Positions 13,029 to 23,402 of a DNA stretch of 64,000 nt are shown one piece after another (position 1 is the first letter of the stretch; the number at the start of each line of letters is the position of its first letter). The notes under the pieces were generated by a model. That model worked only from the letters and a program-made list of their open reading frames with translations, made no database searches and was not told the origin of the DNA. The stretch comes from Erigeron canadensis (lineage: Eukaryota > Streptophyta > Magnoliopsida > Asterales > Asteraceae), in contig NC_057766.1 of NCBI RefSeq assembly GCF_010389155.1, positions 28,095,516-28,159,515 on the forward strand, given 5' to 3'. Both the position numbers and the translations under genes were made by a program.

Positions 13029-13867
13029 TTAGAGCCTTGTGCGTTCTTTCCCGCTAGCAAAAGCTTTGATATCTTGTTCAAAATAAGGCACACGTTTTAC
13101 TCCTAGATTCACATATGCTTCTACCCCATCGCCTCCTTCATCGTCTAGTAAAATGATACCTCTCTTAAATGGACCAAACCCAGAGCTTTTCCATACAGGT
13201 TTTCCAAAGCCAAAGTTAACACCATATATAGAAAGGAAACTTACACCAACTAGTTAACCAAATTAACTCTGTCGAATTTGGAATGTTGGTGAAATAAGAA
13301 AAGGAATTCAATATCATTTTTTTCATTTCATGGTTATCATGACCTACTTTCGAGTATTGTTCAATAATTTTTTTAAAATTATCTGCTAACAAGGCCGTCA
13401 ACTCCTCAAACTCCTTTATCGTGTCACAAAAAGTGACTATGAGACCCCAAAGATTCCCAAAAGCGTTTTTGGGTATCAAAGATATTGTTTCATGCCTAAG
13501 GTCAATTGGTTGGACTAAGGCAGAACATTTTGGATGACCATAAATTGCATAATCTACACCAATGAAAGCCTTCCATAATAGGGCGGACACCAATTGTCCC
13601 TTTGACATATGACGTGTGTTGAGTTTTCCACCTAGTGTAGCCTTGGCTCTCATGTTTGATATTGCATAAGCATTGAAGCAAAGCTTTATTATTGTGACGT
13701 AGTCATCATTCGATTCTGAGTTAGTTAAGCTAACCTTAAAGGGAGATAAACCTCGTGAAGGAAACAAACGAGACATTGGAAAGATACTATTGGCCACAGT
13801 TTTAACCTCAGTCTCTCGTCGACTAAAAGTAGCCCAATGAGTAAGAAACGTGGTCAAAGTGGCCGCA
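13029..13867 (-). pseudogene. BAHD acyltransferase, 3' half only (pseudogene)
   Basis: The minus-strand frame from 13867 reads HAATLTTFLTHWATFSR, the region just after the HxxxD motif of BAHD acyl-CoA-dependent acyltransferases, and continues through the middle of the family (LVSALLWKAFIGV, PIDLRHE, NAFGNLWG). Near 13245 the frame shifts; in the new frame it reads YGVNFGFGKPVW, matching the DFGWG motif with Asp and Trp replaced, and ends ERTRL then TAA at 13031-13029. The N-terminal half with the catalytic His is missing, and the breakpoint falls on the Asp codon of HxxxD, where LTR-like DNA begins. These enzymes acylate alcohols or amines in specialised metabolism. This copy cannot be active: it has a lost N terminus, a frameshift and altered motifs. 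The subfamily (vinorine-synthase-like) is a guess. Confidence 0.85.
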
Positions 13868-15113
13868 TGAGCCACCAGCGCCGTTGGCAACAAGCACTAG
13901 CGTCGCTGGTACACCACCAACGCCGCTGGCCCGGTAAAGCCCAGAACCAACGCCGTTGCCGCCGGTCAGTCCAGTACAGCAACCGACTCTGAACACTATA
14001 TAAGTTGAACTAACCCTCAAAACCCTAAAGAGAGAGTCAATTCAGCAGCCGTCCAACAACACCCTTAGGTCAATCTTGCAGATTTTTGGAGCCTCTAACG
14101 CCTTCCGATCTTCATCTTCGGTCTAGATCTAGCTTTTCTATTTCTCTTATTTTGTTTGAACTATGTCTTTCATATTTTCAGACTTTGTTATTCCAATAAT
14201 AATGCTAGGCTAAGGACTGAATACTTGTTTGGAATCGATTTGATCATGTAGACGTTTACTATTTTATTGTGTTTGTTAGTTTACTCTTGGAGTGTGATTT
14301 TATTGTTCATCGTAGATCCATGTTTACTAGTAATTCATGTTGCTATTGGTTTTATATCTGAATATGTTGATTTAATTCATATGATTGTCTATGGTCATAC
14401 ACTAGTTATAACATGCTAGGACTAGAAATGACTAGTCGGTTTTTAACTAGGAGTAAAAAGTGATTCACTTGTAACCGAGGATCCAGAACCATAGTAACTA
14501 GGATGAATTGAACATGATGCTTAACAATGTCAGATGCGATCCTTTGACTTGGAAACGAGCACTGTAGTCACCGGAGGGAATTATATCTGGTCATGGCTTG
14601 AGAACCAGGTAACTAAAAGATGAACTATTAACACAAACTTTAGGTCTATGTAATGCTTAAACAATGAATCTAATGAGAATTTGTTTATAGAGTAGTGCGA
14701 GTCTAGGGACAACACTAGTAACTTAGGTGAGGTGAATCTAACGAGAATCTGAGTCGTGATGAAGTTTTCAACAGTCTAACAAACCAATAGAATAAGTATT
14801 TGGTCGTACCATGAGATCTGAGATGTCCAAACAAGTATTTTAATTTAATTACTGTTATTAGCTTTTCTTTCTTATTTTCAGATTAAGCCTGTCGCTTAAC
14901 AAGCGGTTGTGGCTTAGATTTACTCTTTAGTTGTTAATTAGTTAAAATAGGAAATCGTGACAAACCCCCTACCATTAGAATTACACATAGGCTTAGGATA
15001 GGTAGTGCAACGCGTCCCTACGAATGATCCTGTAACTTATCACTAGACTATACTACATGAACCGGGTTCGCTGCCCGTAAGTGTGGTTTTGTTTAATTTA
15101 GTTACTTGTACAA
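13868..15113 (+). mobile_element. LTR-like fragment or solo LTR of a retrotransposon
   Basis: The stretch starts TG right at the BAHD breakpoint and can be ended at TTGTACA. It has a TATATAA box at 13997-14003 followed by a leader-like GA-rich stretch, and its end region (GCGTCCCTACG, then CTAGACTATACTACATGA, then GCTGCCCGTAAGTGTGG) resembles the U5 ends of plant Ty3-type LTRs. No matching partner LTR, primer site or target duplication was found, so the boundaries are uncertain. Confidence 0.4.
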
Positions 15114-16111
15114 CATTATAAATTTAAAGACCAGTAAAACAAACGCACATCAACTTGTAATAAAATGTTTACGCTAGCATCAATATATATATATACAGGT
15201 TTATCCTTATTCGCAAATTTATTGCCAGTGTCCATCTTTCATCCTAGCAAAACACATGCAAACCTCCATGGCATGCATAAGCTTTGTTTGACAATCAAAA
15301 TATTTAGAAGTTCATGGTATATATATGTATTGTTTCAACTGTCATATCACATCTACACTTGATAATTAGAGTAAATTCCCAAACTATGCTTGTTTTTATA
15401 ATGTTGGAAAACAATATGCTTCTTTCAATAACATTTTCCTAAAGTATGCCTTCTAACATAAAATATTAATAAACTCATGTTTTTCATGTCTCCTTCCTAC
15501 TTATTTAACTTTCACTGTCCTCTCTTCTCTATTTGTTCTTTTTCTTTCTTTTTCTTTTCATATAAAGATCCCCACCTAACATAATACGAGTAATATACTG
15601 CCCATTAGTCTCTTATCCACAAAAATAGTAATGATAAGACTGTTTCAATTATTTGTATTCATATCGATAGAATTAATTTCTTTCTTATCACTAAGTATTT
15701 TACTCGGTGTTTGTAATAGCTAGGTTACAAAATTCACTCAGTGTTGTCATTGCTTTTATGATAAATTATCTATACTTCTATACTATACGAGTAATAGTAT
15801 CCGCATAATGCGGCAGTGAGATGATGGGGGTGATGGGTCAGAAGAGGTGATAAGTCATAAAGTATGATATATAGCTAAATGCCTTAGTCGTACGGGCTTC
15901 ATACTCGGATTTAAAAATTCGTCGAAAGTATATCGAATAACATCTCTAATAAAAGAGCATGAAACTTTAAGAACACCCATACAATTTTTATAATTTATCG
16001 ATATACGGGTTTTGAGATAAAAGATTTTGAATAAATTAGAGGAATAAAATAATTTATGGAGGAGAGAAAAAAAATTAGTGGTTGAGATTTGATGAGAGAA
16101 AAAAAAATGAG
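15114..16111. other. AT-rich spacer, nothing recognised
   Basis: Short TA runs and pyrimidine-rich stretches only. The missing N-terminal half of the BAHD gene is not here. Confidence 0.4.
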
Positions 16112-16116
16112 TGGTT

Positions 16117-16495
16117 TGTTAAAAGTACAACACCATTCTCACGTGAAAAAATAATTGATCAAGTCTTTATTTATTTTATTTAGATGTTATCTTTTATTTA
16201 GTCAAATTGTTAGTGACATATAGTTGTTAGCATGTTAGCCTAGTCTTATGGAGTTGTCCTGGTTTTTAGCATTAGTTGAGTCATGGCAGTTAGTAGTGGA
16301 GTCATGGGTTCATGGGTTCCTATTTTCTTTCATTTGTACGCCTATATAAAGGCATCTATTTTCATTGAATAATTGAGCACCTGAAAAACACATCTTTAGT
16401 GCAAACTCGTCTTTCATTTTATATCAATCAATTTATTGTGTTTTTCATTCAAACAATATATCAAACACCTTCTGGGTTTGATTCTTTGTTCAACA
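16117..16495 (+). repeat. 5' LTR of the first copia element
   Basis: A 379-bp LTR with TG...CA ends. A TATA-like CTATATAAAGG at about 16342 marks the likely transcription start region. Compared with the 3' LTR it lacks 16 bp near position 16432. Confidence 0.95.
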
Positions 16496-16498
16496 ATT

Positions 16499-16511
16499 TG
16501 GTATCAAAGCC
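16499..16511 (+). promoter_or_regulatory. Primer binding site (initiator tRNA-Met type)
   Basis: TGGTATCAAAGCC lies three bases after the LTR. It matches the usual TGGTATCAGAGCC complement of the plant initiator tRNA-Met with one mismatch. Confidence 0.9.
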
Positions 16512-16552
16512 AAGTTACTTGAAAGTACGTCTGTTTTTTTTTCGATTCTAAG

Positions 16553-17494
16553 ATGGGTGATCTTCAAGTCGTTGGTGGAATCAAGAAACTCAACAACCAA
16601 AACTACAACTCTTGGTCTACATGTATCATGTCTTACATGCAAGGCCAAGACTTGTGGGAGGCGATAAACGGGAATGAAGCAATGCAACCTGAAGAAGATG
16701 CTAATGGAGTGTTGCGAAAATGGAAGATTAAAGCGGGTAAAGCAATGTTTGTCTTAAAGACAACGGTTGAAGATGATGTGCTGGAGCATATCCGAGATGT
16801 ACAAACACCGAAAGAAGCTTGGGATACATTGGCCAAGCTGTTCTCCAAGAAGAACGACACAAAATTACAACTCTTAGAAAGTGAGTTGTTGTCGGTGGCA
16901 CAGCGCGACATGACGATCGCACAATACTTCTTCAAAGTGAAGTCGATATGCCGAGAAATCTTCGAGTTAGATCCAGAGGCTCCAATTGGTGAAGCCAGGA
17001 TGAAAAGAATTATCATCCATGGTATAAGACCAGAATACAGGAACTTTATTGCTGCTGTACAAGGATGGCAAACACAACCGTCACTTGTAGAACTTGAAAA
17101 TTTGTTAGCTAGTCAAGAAGCATTAGCTAAACAAATGGGAGGAGTCTCCATTAAGAATGATGAAGAGGCCCTCTATGCCGATAAAGGTAGGTGGAATTCA
17201 AAGCAGCAAAGGGCAGGTGGATCTAAGAAAAATGGTGACGAAGCCAAAAGCTACGAGGGTAGTAGTAGCTCTCGTGTAACAGCAGGCTCAAAGAATCGTT
17301 TCAGTGGGAAAAAGGTTCCATTTAAATGCTACACTTGTGGGAAACCGGGACATTTAGCAAGGAATTGCAAGCAGAAGAAAGTAGTTGAAGGTAATGTTGC
17401 CACTTCCAAAAGTGAAGATGAATGGGATGCTGAGGCATACTATGCTCGAGAAGAAGTAGAGTCGGCCTTTACGGCTACAACCATTGATCACTAG
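16553..17494 (+). CDS. copia element 1 gag
   Basis: A 313-residue capsid protein starts with MGDLQVVGGIKKLNNQNY, continues with the copia Gag core (NSWSTCIMSYMQGQDLWEAI and following helices) and carries one CCHC zinc knuckle, CYTCGKPGHLARNC, at about residues 259-272. The frame ends in TAG at 17492-17494. It continues in the same frame straight into the protease, so in the parent element gag and pol were almost certainly one ORF. The coat protein would assemble virus-like particles in the cytoplasm and package the element RNA. Confidence 0.93.
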   Translation: MGDLQVVGGIKKLNNQNYNSWSTCIMSYMQGQDLWEAINGNEAMQPEEDANGVLRKWKIKAGKAMFVLKTTVEDDVLEHIRDVQTPKEAWDTLAKLFSKKNDTKLQLLESELLSVAQRDMTIAQYFFKVKSICREIFELDPEAPIGEARMKRIIIHGIRPEYRNFIAAVQGWQTQPSLVELENLLASQEALAKQMGGVSIKNDEEALYADKGRWNSKQQRAGGSKKNGDEAKSYEGSSSSRVTAGSKNRFSGKKVPFKCYTCGKPGHLARNCKQKKVVEGNVATSKSEDEWDAEAYYAREEVESAFTATTIDH

Positions 17495-20400
17495 AGTGAT
17501 TGGATTGTCGACTCGGGGTGTTCAAACCATATGACGGGTGACAAGGATAAGCTTCAAAATTTGTCAAAGTACAAAGGAAGTCGGGTGGTGGTGATTGCAA
17601 ATGACTCGAAATTACCAATAGCCCATGTTGGTAGTACAATAGTCTCTGTTCAAGATGGTGATCAAGAAGTGTTGTTGGAAGATGTTTATCATGTTCCCGG
17701 TATGAAGAAAAATCTTCTTTCAGTACCCCAATTAACATCCTCTGGCCAGTATGTTCTATTTGGTCCAGAAGACGTGAGAGTGTATGAACATCTTGAGATT
17801 CCAGATAAGCCGGTGATGAAGGGAAGAAAAGTGGAGTCAGTTTATGTGATGTCAGCCGAGACTGCGTATGTTGACAAGACAAGAAAGAGTGATACAGCAG
17901 ACTTATGGCACATGCGGCTAAGTCATGTTGGGTATGACAAGCTTGATTTGATGATGAAGAAGTCGATGCTTAAAGGACTCCCACAACTTGAAGTGAGAAA
18001 AGAAACCATATGTGCAGGGTGTCAATATGGAAAAGCACATCAGCTTCCTTATGAAGATTCCCAGTTCAAAGCAAAACAAGCATTAGAGTTGGTGCCAACT
18101 GACTTATTTGGGCCAGTTAAGCAAGCTTCTGTTCGCGGGCTAAAGTACATGGTGACTTTTATTGATGATTTTTCGAGGTATGTTTGGGTATACTTCATGA
18201 AAAATAAATCTGAAACTCTATCAAAGTTTAAGGAATTTAAGAGAGAAGCTGAAGCAAAAGTGAAAAAGAATATTTTGTGCATTCGTACCGACAATGGGGG
18301 AGAATACACTTCACATGAGTTTTCAGATTACTTTCAAAAGTGCAAAATACGTCATCAGTTCACATGTCCCAATACTCCTCAGCAAAACGGTGTAGCTGAA
18401 CGAAAGAATAGACATCTAGCAGAAGCTTGTCGATGTTTGCTCCATTCTAAGAATGTTCCTGGTCGGTTTTGGGCAGAAGCAATGAAAACAGCGGCCTATG
18501 TAATCAATAGGCTTCTGCAACAAAGGTTAGATTTTCACTCACCTTTTGAGAAAATTTGGAATAAAAAGGCTTCTGTTGGCTATCTTCGTGTTTTTGGATG
18601 TGTATGCTATGTGTTCGTTCCTGATGAGTTACGTAGCAAATTGGAAAAGAAAGCTATGAGGTGCATATTTATAGGATATGATAGTCAAAGAAAAGGGTGG
18701 CGATGTTGTGATCCAACAACAGGGACCTGTCACACATCACGAAATGTGGTGTTTGATGAAGCTTCCTCATGGTGGTCTTCGAACAATGAGGTTCTGCCAG
18801 ATTCTGATGTTCTCAAAGGCGTAGTAGAAACCTCTGAAACTCCTGAATCTCAATTGCATTTAGAAGAATCAAAAGTTTCTGAAGATGTTCTAAGACTCGA
18901 GGAGGGTGGAGATCCAAGCCCATGGCAAACAGGTGTGTATAAAAGGCCATCTGAAGAAGGTGATCCAAATGAAACAGTAGGGTCACAAACGCTGAGAAGA
19001 TCAAAAAGAATCAAAAAGTCAAATCCAAAGTATGCCAATGCTGCTGTTGTAAGAGAAGAAGGTGCAAAAGAACCAGAGTCGTTCGAGGAAGCAGTTGCAT
19101 ATTCTGAATGGGTGAAGGCCATGGAGGAGGAAATTGATGCACTAAAGAAAAATCAGACCTGGGAGCTTCTACCAAAGCCGAAGGATGTGAAACCTATTTC
19201 ATGCAAATGGGTGTACAAGATCAAGCGTAACACTGATGGATCAATAGAGAGATATAAAGCTCGTTTGGTAGCTCGAGGGTTCTCTCAGCAATATGGACTA
19301 GATTATGAGGAGACTTTTAGTCCAGTTGCAAAAATCACAACTGTACGCGTCTTACTAGCACTTGCAGCAAACAAAAAGTGGAGTTTGTGGCAAATGGACG
19401 TGAAAAATGCATTTTTACACGGAGAATTAGACCGGGAGATCTATATGAATCAGCCAATGGGTTTCGAAAGTCAAGATAAACCAGAATATGTTTGCAAGCT
19501 TCAGAAAGCACTCTATGGGTTAAGACAGGCCCCGAGAGCATGGTATGGTAAGATTTCTGAATTTCTTATTCATAATGGTTACTTCGTAGCAGCTGCAGAT
19601 TCTAGTCTATTTATCAAAACAAAAGGAGAGAAGATAGTTGTTGTCTTGGTGTATGTAGACGATCTGATCATCACAGGAGATTGTGAAGAAGAAATTATTC
19701 AAACCAAGAAGAATTTATGTGTTCGTTTTCACATGAAAGATCTTGGCCAGCTGAAGCATTTTCTTGGTTTAGAGCTTGATCATACTAGTGATGGGTTATT
19801 TCTCCATCAACAAAAATATAGTACTGATCTTTTGAAGAAGTTTGGGATGCTTCAATGCAAGCCAGTATCGACACCCACGGAGTTAAATATCAAGATTGAT
19901 GCTCATACAGGAAAAGATCTTGAAGATGCTACAATGTATCGGAAGCTAGTGGGTAGTCTGATCTACCTTACATTAACAAGGCCAGACATTTCATTTGCAG
20001 TTGGTGTAATGAGTCGGTATCTGCAAAGTCCAAAGAAGCCTCATTTAGAAGTTGTTCGTAGAATTATGAGGTATGTTAAAGGTACACTTGGCCATGGTAT
20101 TTTGTTCAAGACAGGTGGAGATTGCAAGCTGGTTGGCTATTGTGATGCCGACTATGCGGGTGACTGTGATACTCGACGTTCAACTACTGGGTATGTGTTT
20201 AAGCTTGGGACTGGAGCAATTTCTTGGTGCAGCAAAAGACAACCAACAGTGTCTTTATCAACTACAGAAGCTGAGTATCGAGCGGCAGCAATGGCAGCTC
20301 AAGAATGCACGTGGCTCATGCAATTGCTCAAGGATCTGAACCAAGAAACGGAGTATGGTGTTTCTCTTTACTGTGATAATTTGTCATCCATACAACTAGC

Positions 20401-20632
20401 TGAAAACCCCGTGTTTCATGCTAGAACGAAACATGTAGCAGTGCATTATCACTTCATAAGAGAGAAGGTCCTTCAAGAAGAGATCAAGTTGGAACATGTA
20501 AGGACAGAGGATCAAGTTGCAGATGTGTTCACCAAAAGCTTGTGTGGCACCAAGTTTGAGAAGTTCTGCCATGAACTTGGGATGGTAGAAGTTGGTGGGA
20601 TGGTAGAAGTTGGTGTTGAGGGGGAATGTTAA
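17495..20632 (+). CDS. copia element 1 pol: protease, integrase, RT, RNase H
   Basis: The frame continues directly after the gag TAG. Domains follow the copia order: aspartic protease with WIVDSGCSNHMTG at once after the stop; integrase with the HHCC zinc site (WHMRLSHVGY then CAGCQYGK) and catalytic residues in TDLFGP, RTDNGGEY and GVAERKNR; reverse transcriptase with YVDDLIITG; RNase H with CDADYAGD and TEAEYRA. About 1045 codons are open without a stop or frameshift. The first in-frame ATG is at 17531, which lies inside the protease, so an independent start would give a broken protease. The stop codon TAA (20630-20632) is supplied by the first bases of the 3' LTR. Confidence 0.95.
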   Translation, partial: SDWIVDSGCSNHMTGDKDKLQNLSKYKGSRVVVIANDSKLPIAHVGSTIVSVQDGDQEVLLEDVYHVPGMKKNLLSVPQLTSSGQYVLFGPEDVRVYEHLEIPDKPVMKGRKVESVYVMSAETAYVDKTRKSDTADLWHMRLSHVGYDKLDLMMKKSMLKGLPQLEVRKETICAGCQYGKAHQLPYEDSQFKAKQALELVPTDLFGPVKQASVRGLKYMVTFIDDFSRYVWVYFMKNKSETLSKFKEFKREAEAKVKKNILCIRTDNGGEYTSHEFSDYFQKCKIRHQFTCPNTPQQNGVAERKNRHLAEACRCLLHSKNVPGRFWAEAMKTAAYVINRLLQQRLDFHSPFEKIWNKKASVGYLRVFGCVCYVFVPDELRSKLEKKAMRCIFIGYDSQRKGWRCCDPTTGTCHTSRNVVFDEASSWWSSNNEVLPDSDVLKGVVETSETPESQLHLEESKVSEDVLRLEEGGDPSPWQTGVYKRPSEEGDPNETVGSQTLRRSKRIKKSNPKYANAAVVREEGAKEPESFEEAVAYSEWVKAMEEEIDALKKNQTWELLPKPKDVKPISCKWVYKIKRNTDGSIERYKARLVARGFSQQYGLDYEETFSPVAKITTVRVLLALAANKKWSLWQMDVKNAFLHGELDREIYMNQPMGFESQDKPEYVCKLQKALYGLRQAPRAWYGKISEFLIHNGYFVAAADSSLFIKTKGEKIVVVLVYVDDLIITGDCEEEIIQTKKNLCVRFHMKDLGQLKHFLGLELDHTSDGLFLHQQKYSTDLLKKFGMLQCKPVSTPTELNIKIDAHTGKDLEDATMYRKLVGSLIYLTLTRPDISFAVGVMSRYLQSPKKPHLEVVRRIMRYVKGTLGHGILFKTGGDCKLVGYCDADYAGDCDTRRSTTGYVFKLGTGAISWCSKRQPTVSLSTTEAEYRAAAMAAQECTWLMQLLKDLNQETEYGVSLYCDNLSSIQLAENPVFHARTKHVAVHYHFIREKVLQEEIKLEHVRTEDQVADVFTKSLCGTKFEKFCHELGMVEVGGMVEVGVEGEC
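20618..20626 (+). promoter_or_regulatory. Polypurine tract
   Basis: GAGGGGGAA directly precedes the 3' LTR, the usual place for plus-strand priming. Confidence 0.9.
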
Positions 20633-21021
20633 AAGTACAACACCATTCTCACGTGAAAAAATAATTGATCAAGTCTTTATTTATTTTATTTAGATGTTAT
20701 CTTTTATCTAGTCAAATTGTTAGTGACATATAGTTGTTAGCATGTTAGCCTAGTCTTATGGAGTTGTCCTGGTTTTTAGCATTAGTTGAGTCATGGCAGT
20801 TAGTAGTGGAGTCATGGGTTCATGGGTTCCTATTTTCTTTCATTTGTACGCCTATATAAAGGCATCTATTTTCATTGAATAATTGAGCACCTGAAAAACA
20901 CATCTTTAGTGCAAACTCGTCTTTCATTTTATATCAATCAATTGTGTGTGTTTCTTGTGTATTGTGTTTTTCATTCAAACAATATATCAAACACCTTCTG
21001 GGTTTGATTCTTTGTTCAACA
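20627..21021 (+). repeat. 3' LTR of the first copia element
   Basis: A 395-bp LTR, identical to the 5' LTR by eye except for one base and an extra 16 bp around 20942-20960. Confidence 0.95.
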
Positions 21022-21026
21022 TGGTT

Positions 21027-21812
21027 GAGATTTAAGGGTATTATAGATATATTAGGTAGAGTTGTTTATATTAGTGAATAAAGAAGGAGGGTAATTTAGA
21101 TAGTTCAAATCATCTTTTGAGATTTTAAAAAATGGCAAAATGCTTTATAAGATAGTATTGATAATAAAAGAAATAGTCTTCCATGTTGAAAATTACATGG
21201 GGATGAAATGTCTAAACTACTCTCCTCATGAAATACAAACCTAAATCTAAAACATGAGCCATCAAAACTCTATTTTTCACACACACACCGGTTCTCTTAC
21301 ATGATTTCACACACATCATTCACATAAAAAGCATGTACCGTAGTATCTGTTGCAACACGCGGGTACCATGCTAGTTGTAATAGACGAAAGTAGTAAATAA
21401 ATATGAAAAAAAAAAGAAAAGGAAAAGAAAAAGTTATTAAGACAAAAAAATGAAAATAAGAGTGAGAGGGATGAAATAATGAGTTTTATTAATATTTTAT
21501 GTTAAAAGCATAGTTTTGGAACATGTTATTAAAACAAATATATTGTTTTCTAACTTTTCAAAAACAAGCATATTTTGAGAAATTACTCTGAAAATCACGA
21601 GAAAAACCAACAAAAATCATACATGAAAGAAGAGAATATATAATGATATTCCTACGCTAGTAAGCCATCATCAAATGTGTCATTGTGTCTCTCATATTAA
21701 CACGGATTGATTATAATGCGGAAATAAGGATGAGTAGAGTGAGAACTAGATGAATTAAAACTTTAGAATGACTCCTTATAGTTTAGCTTTTATATATATA
21801 TATATATATATA
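21027..21812. other. AT-rich spacer up to the foldback
   Basis: No gene seen. It ends in a TA dinucleotide run (about 21790-21812). Confidence 0.4.
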
Positions 21813-22289
21813 AAAGTTATTTTGAGAAACTTTTTTTTGTAAGAACTTTTAAAAACTTTCAAATCAAGCCCAACCGATGATTATTCCTTATATGAAAATT
21901 GTTTTTCAATTGAATCTAAATAACTTATGCGTAATTTTGAAGTTTATAATTGTGTGGAGGCATGGATTATCATCCGTTATACAATTATGTGGAGATTTGG
22001 ATTCTTGATCACATGTGCACGAATATTGATATGATCACATGTATGCAAGTCGATCACATGTAATCATAGCAATATTCGTGCACATGTGATCAAGAATCCA
22101 AATCTTCACATAATTGTATAACGGATGATAATCCATGCATCCACACAATTATAAAATTCAAAATTACACATAAGTTATTCAGAAAATAATCAAAAAACAA
22201 TTTTCATGTAAAGAATACTCATCGATTGGGCTTGATTTGAAAAGTTCTCAAAGTTTCTCGAAAAAAAGTTTCTTAAAATAACTTTTCAT
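21813..22289. mobile_element. Long foldback (MITE-like) inside a TA microsatellite
   Basis: Two arms of about 210-235 bp are near-perfect inverted copies meeting near 22050. For example TTCTTGATCACATGTGCACG (from about 21991) is matched by CGTGCACATGTGATCAAGAA (from about 22077). TA runs flank both ends (21790-21812 and 22290-22316), as if the element had inserted into, or carried, TA repeats. There is no coding capacity. A transcript would fold into a very long hairpin. Confidence 0.85.
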
Positions 22290-22402
22290 TATATATATAT
22301 ATATATATATATATATTTAGAAATTGAATGTTACAAAACTCAACTATTAGAATTGAGTGTTACAAAACTCAGGTTGGTGGTTGTTTATTGCTACGAATAT
22401 AA

Positions 22403-22667
22403 TACTCTTTTGTCCTATTGTCCTATTTTAACTGTCCACTGTTGACTTTTGAAAGTCTTTTTGCTTCAATTTTGACCGTAAATATTTTTGTATGTATTAT
22501 ATTATACTTGATGAAAGTTATCATTGAAAAATTCGTTTAAACTTAAATTTATTTATATATTTTCTACCAACTTTTATTAAATATAAACAAAAATATTTAC
22601 ATTCAAAGTTGAAGTAAAAAGACTTTGAAAGTCAACAGTGGACAACTAAAATGAGACGGAGGGAATA
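22403..22667. mobile_element. Stowaway-type MITE
   Basis: The right end reads GAGACGGAGGGAATA, the complement of the CTCCCTCCGT signature of Stowaway MITEs. The arms share an inverted repeat of over 60 bp including TGTCCACTGTTGACTTT, and both ends are flanked by TA. The left end is slightly eroded. Confidence 0.75.
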
Positions 22668-22889
22668 CATATTATGTGTGTGTCGCAATGTATATCTTTC
22701 TTCATTGTGTAAATTTAGTAAATTTCTAAAGAGATTTGTTTCATAAATATTTTATGGGTTTTGTTAAATGAAGCCTAAGGGCTTCGTGAAGGTGCATTAA
22801 ATAGTTGTATAGTTACCATAAAATTCAGGGGGTGAGTTTTTGATATGGAAACGTACAACTTTTGTATGCATATTAAGTGAAGCCCTAAG

Positions 22890-23402
22890 CTATGTAGCAC
22901 CGAAACGGATACGGTAAAAGGGCACGGGAACGATACGAGAACGAGAAATGGCATAACTAAAAAACTTAGTATACAGGTACGACAAAGATACGACAATAAA
23001 AATATTTAAAAAATAAAAATATGTTTGAGTGAGAAAGACTTGAGACTTGAGAGATTAAGTATAATTATATATATAATTTTATAATAAATGCTTGATGGTG
23101 ACTGGTGATCACGGATTGAATTTTTACTAATCAATTTTGGAATAGAAAACGCTTGATGGTGATCTCAATTGTATATTTAGTTGGTTTGTGTTTGGGGGTA
23201 TGCATAGTCGTAAGATGACAGTCGTCTTTGGAATACAATAAACTCATTGAAACCCTAATATTAATTAGATACGGTATGGAAACTTCATAGAAATGTTTCG
23301 GTATATACGGAAACTTCAAGGAAACATTTCGTACGAGTTTCCGTTCCCATAAAGTTTCCGAAACGGGTACGCCTATATGTTTAGAGTTTCAGTGCATCAT
23401 AG
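22890..23402. mobile_element. MITE-like element with diverged terminal repeats
   Basis: The left end CTATGTAGCACCGAAAC is matched in inverse by the right end (inverse CTATGATGCACTGAAAC), 14 of 17 bases. Near both ends lie ACGGATACG-type and GAAACGGGTACG-type repeats. No clear target duplication was found. Confidence 0.45.

Larger units (their letters stand above)
16117..21021 (+). mobile_element. Complete Ty1-copia LTR retrotransposon, young
   Basis: The 4905-bp element is flanked by a perfect 5-bp target duplication, TGGTT (16112-16116 and 21022-21026). Its two LTRs begin TGTT and end AACA. They differ by one substitution (T/C at 16198 versus 20708) and a 16-bp indel, which points to a recent insertion. 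A primer site, gag, protease-integrase-RT-RNase H order (copia type) and a polypurine tract are all present. The lineage may be Ivana/Oryco-like, but I am not sure. Confidence 0.97.
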
